Origin: Paenibacillus alginolyticus DSM 5050 = NBRC 15375
GTDB taxonomy: Bacteria > Bacillota > Bacilli > Paenibacillales > NBRC-103111
Assembly (NCBI RefSeq): GCF_000422905.1
Contig: NZ_AUGY01000092.1
Span: forward strand, 1-32,597
Reading direction: 5' to 3'
Length of the DNA stretch: 32,597 nt
The notes beneath the pieces were generated by a model. It did no database searches and was not told the origin of the DNA. It saw only the letters and a program-made list of their open reading frames with translations. Shown here in pieces: positions 30,892 to 32,597 of the stretch; the first letter of the stretch is position 1; every line of letters begins with the position of its first letter. A program made the translations under genes and the position numbers.

Positions 30892-31113
30892 ATGCTTATG
30901 GGGGTTAAGATTTACTCAGGAATTGAACTAGAAAAAGTTCCGTTAATTATTAAAGCGGATATCCTAGATTTTAAAAACGTAAAGGAAATCATTGTACCTG
31001 AAACGGCTGAGGATCAAGCGGATGCTTTTGCTTTAACAACCGCTTTTATGAAAACGTCAATTACAACACATTATGTCTACAAGGATAGACCGGTATATAT
31101 AACGTATAATTAA
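30892..31113 (+). CDS. Unknown small protein, 73 aa
   Basis: ATG 30892 lies 6 nt after GAGGGA; ATGs at 30886 and 30898 are alternatives. The product alternates strands and helices (VKIYSGIELEKVPLIIKADI, TAEDQADAFALTTAFMK, TTHYVYKDRPVYITYN). It is soluble and slightly acidic. It is followed after 31 bp by another small gene, then a terminator at 31499. Not recognised. Confidence 0.55.
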   Translation: MLMGVKIYSGIELEKVPLIIKADILDFKNVKEIIVPETAEDQADAFALTTAFMKTSITTHYVYKDRPVYITYN

Positions 31114-31144
31114 GAAAAATACGGCATGAATAGGTGGAGTTTGA

Positions 31145-31342
31145 TTGAAATACAAGTTCGATATAGAAAATTTACTTCAACTGACTATGAATTCAACTGG
31201 ACAAAAACTTGAGCCGAACGAACACATCATAAATATGTCTATCAAAGACAATGCGCTTTTAATTGATACACGCGTGTTTACGGAAGACGAGCCGATTCCT
31301 GGTGATATCATTCGCTTCATGAAAGTTGTTTGTTGTCGCTAA
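31145..31342 (+). CDS. Unknown small protein, 65 aa
   Basis: TTG 31145 follows GGTGGAG by 6-7 nt and opens MKYKFDIENLLQLTMNSTGQ. The product has strands (HIINMSIKDNALLIDTRVF) and ends VVCCR. It is co-directional with 30892-31113 and probably co-transcribed. A perfect 12-bp dyad follows at 31373. No family recognised. Confidence 0.5.
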   Translation: MKYKFDIENLLQLTMNSTGQKLEPNEHIINMSIKDNALLIDTRVFTEDEPIPGDIIRFMKVVCCR

Positions 31343-31372
31343 AAAGAGGGATTCTACGCTAGAAACAAATTT

Positions 31373-31402
31373 TACTTCACAGAATAACGGTTCTGTGAAG
31401 TA
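31373..31402. repeat. Perfect 12-bp inverted repeat
   Basis: TACTTCACAGAA (31373-31384) and TTCTGTGAAGTA (31391-31402) are exact complements around a 6-base centre. No T-run follows on either side, so it is more like an operator or a processing hairpin than a terminator. Confidence 0.7.
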
Positions 31403-31498
31403 TAACAAGGTGGGGGCTGTTTGACGCTTACGATTAAAAGGAAACGCATAAATTAGGATCATTAACTATATCGTTTAGCTAACGAATAAGAATAGTGA

Positions 31499-31529
31499 AG
31501 GAGCGTACCTCGCGGCAGCTCCTCTTTTT
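31499..31529 (+). terminator. Intrinsic terminator
   Basis: AGGAGC (31499-31504) pairs with GCTCCT (31518-31523) and is followed by CTTTTT. It ends the rightward unit of the two small genes 30892-31342. Confidence 0.7.
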
Positions 31530-31613
31530 GTTGTTCATTCAAGTAACGGGCACAATAAAGCAATTACCTTCTCTTACTGAGTCCATTGTGAGGAGTGTTT
31601 ATTGTTATATTTT

Positions 31614-31674
31614 CAAAAAAGAACCCGGTCAAGTATACCGAGTTTGTTGATGCTTTGATAGTATTTGACTGGGT
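31614..31674 (-). terminator. Terminator of the 33-aa leftward gene
   Basis: On the minus strand ACCCAGTCAA (31674-31665) pairs with TTGACCGGGT (31632-31623), with one wobble. An inner ATAC/GTAT stem lies inside, and a T-rich tract follows. It begins 12 bp after the stop of the small gene. Confidence 0.7.
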
Positions 31675-31685
31675 ACGTAACAGCT

Positions 31686-31787
31686 TTACTTCGATTTTTT
31701 TTGTACTCCAATTCTTCCTTGATCGTTAGGATCGTTCGATCGTGAAGTGGCATGCTTTGGGTTGTTAGTGTCATTAGATTTGCTCAT
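31686..31787 (-). CDS. Very small hydrophilic protein, 33 aa
   Basis: ATG 31787 on the minus strand follows a perfect AGGAGGTGA, and the gene is closed by its own terminator, so it is very probably translated despite its size. The product (MSKSNDTNNPKHATSRSNDP, then NDQGRIGVQKKSK) is extremely polar, Asn/Lys/Ser-rich and disordered. Its composition recalls small acid-soluble spore proteins, but no signature was matched. Confidence 0.6.
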   Translation of the reverse strand: MSKSNDTNNPKHATSRSNDPNDQGRIGVQKKSK

Positions 31788-32040
31788 GTTTATTGTTCAC
31801 CTCCTGTCTTATTCCATAAGAAGTATTTCTCCAAACCGCAATCCTTATTAGAAAAATGTTTGTATTCTGTCATAGACTTGGAAAGTTCTGGGCCCGGGGT
31901 TGTACTATTCCAGCTAATAGCTTGTCAATATTTAATTATTAATGGCGGATTCATGAGGTGGTATACTTAAAAAAGTGAATGGGAAAGAACCGTCCCATAA
32001 AGCATGGAATTACATTCCATATATTTCTATTACTTGTTAC

Positions 32041-32330
32041 TTACTCTAAACGGAACGCTTCTTTAGTATTTAAGATGGCAAAAATCCAGTGGATGAGTTT
32101 ATTCACACAAGCAATTACCGCAACTTTGAACAGCTTTCCTTCAGCACGTTTCTTATCATAATAAGCCCTTAATTTCTTGTTTCTGTTACTACGAATACCA
32201 CATCGTACAGCTTGATATAGGGCTGTACGGAGCCTCCTGGAGCCATGCTTAGTGATTCTATTTTGGGTAGCTATAAACTTGCCATCATTACAAAGAACAA
32301 CTTAGAGCATACCACTTGGATCAAGCAAAG
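32041..32330 (-). pseudogene. Decayed IS110-family transposase (C-terminal part)
   Basis: The minus strand codes GKFIATQNRITKHGSRRLRTA, then LYQAVRCGIRSNRNKKLRAY, YDKKRAEGKLFKVAVIACVN and KLIHWIFAILN, ending FRLE-stop at 32041-32043. The K-x-G-S-x-x-L-R-x-x-L-Y block and the G-K-x-x-K-V-A-x-x-A block are the C-terminal (Transposase_20) signature of IS110/IS492 elements. Just before it LLDPSGML is followed by an in-frame TAA near 32305, and the rest of the gene upstream is not recognisable. It is therefore a dead remnant. No element ends can be placed. Confidence 0.75.
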
Positions 32331-32545
32331 CATTTTCAAAAATTGATGGGAGAAAAAAATCAAAACATCTGAATCAAGTAACAATAGCGTTGCATGAGCA
32401 AAAATGGCACACTTGGAGCAAAATAATGAAATTACAGTTCCGAATGAAATTGTTGGATCAATAATATCCTTATCACACGTGTAATTAATATTACATTTGA
32501 TGAATTTTGGTATGTTTTTCTTGCAAGACGTTACATTTCGAAAGA

Positions 32546-32597
32546 ATTACCAATAGATCAGGTTTACCGGGAGTTTTGAAATTATATTGGTAAACCT
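32546..32597. repeat. Overlapping inverted repeats at the window edge
   Basis: AGGTTTACC (32560-32568) is matched by GGTAAACCT (32589-32597), and TTACCAATA (near 32547) by TATTGGTAA (near 32585). The structure runs off the window, so its nature (element end, operator, recombination site) cannot be judged. Bases 31788-32040 and 32331-32545 show no gene. Confidence 0.5.

Noticed and set aside
32011..32330. A complete IS110 element
   Set aside because: Only the C-terminal transposase part is readable, an in-frame stop interrupts it, and no N-terminal DEDD-type catalytic part is visible upstream.

Overview
The window looks like a piece of a large conjugative element, plasmid or integrated, from a spore-forming, Gram-positive Paenibacillaceae-type host. 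The grounds are a Firmicute-type type IV secretion operon, a secreted protein with a copper-amine-oxidase-N stalk domain (very common in Paenibacillus and Brevibacillus), a Spo0E-like phosphatase, an AbrB-type regulator, frequent TTG/GTG starts and AGGAGG ribosome binding sites. No relaxase, coupling protein or replication initiator is visible, so plasmid and ICE cannot be told apart here.

Layout. 1-2580: end of a coiled-coil gene, then a leftward operon with a Mom-like GNAT protein, an N6-adenine DNA methyltransferase and a small ORF. 2700-10800: a rightward DNA-metabolism operon with a divergent beta sliding clamp, an SNF2-type helicase split by group II intron 1, and two unknown proteins. 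10840-15205: a second transcription unit with a small membrane protein split by group II intron 2 and a membrane-anchored acidic protein. 15400-16280: two small proteins that may be distant paralogues. 16320-24340: the T4SS operon (VirB2-like pilin, PrgI/VirB3-like, TrsD-like, VirB4 ATPase, VirB6/TrbL-like, M23 hydrolase, double pilin-like membrane protein). 24440-27410: stalk-domain protein, then an AbrB-regulated operon with a Rad52-like annealing protein. 27500-32597: small genes, a divergent promoter pair, a Spo0E-like gene, small ORFs, and a decayed IS110-family transposase.

Three points stand out. (1) The element carries its own sliding clamp, and three other proteins (methyltransferase, acidic 379-aa protein, small zinc-ribbon protein) end exactly at a clamp-binding-like C-terminus (QLAFF, QLSFF, QLQLF), suggesting a private clamp-recruited set. 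(2) Seven genes have a terminator-like hairpin directly upstream of or inside their translation start region, five of them after a recognisable promoter. Two of these leaders share a 5' RNA hairpin with a compensatory base-pair change, pointing to a common antitermination or RNA-switch control. (3) Intron 1 sits exactly after the DEAH codons of the helicase, and its conventional 3' splice site would give an immediate stop; a 3' extension of about 33 nt restores the frame, recalling the Bacillus cereus B.c.I4 introns.
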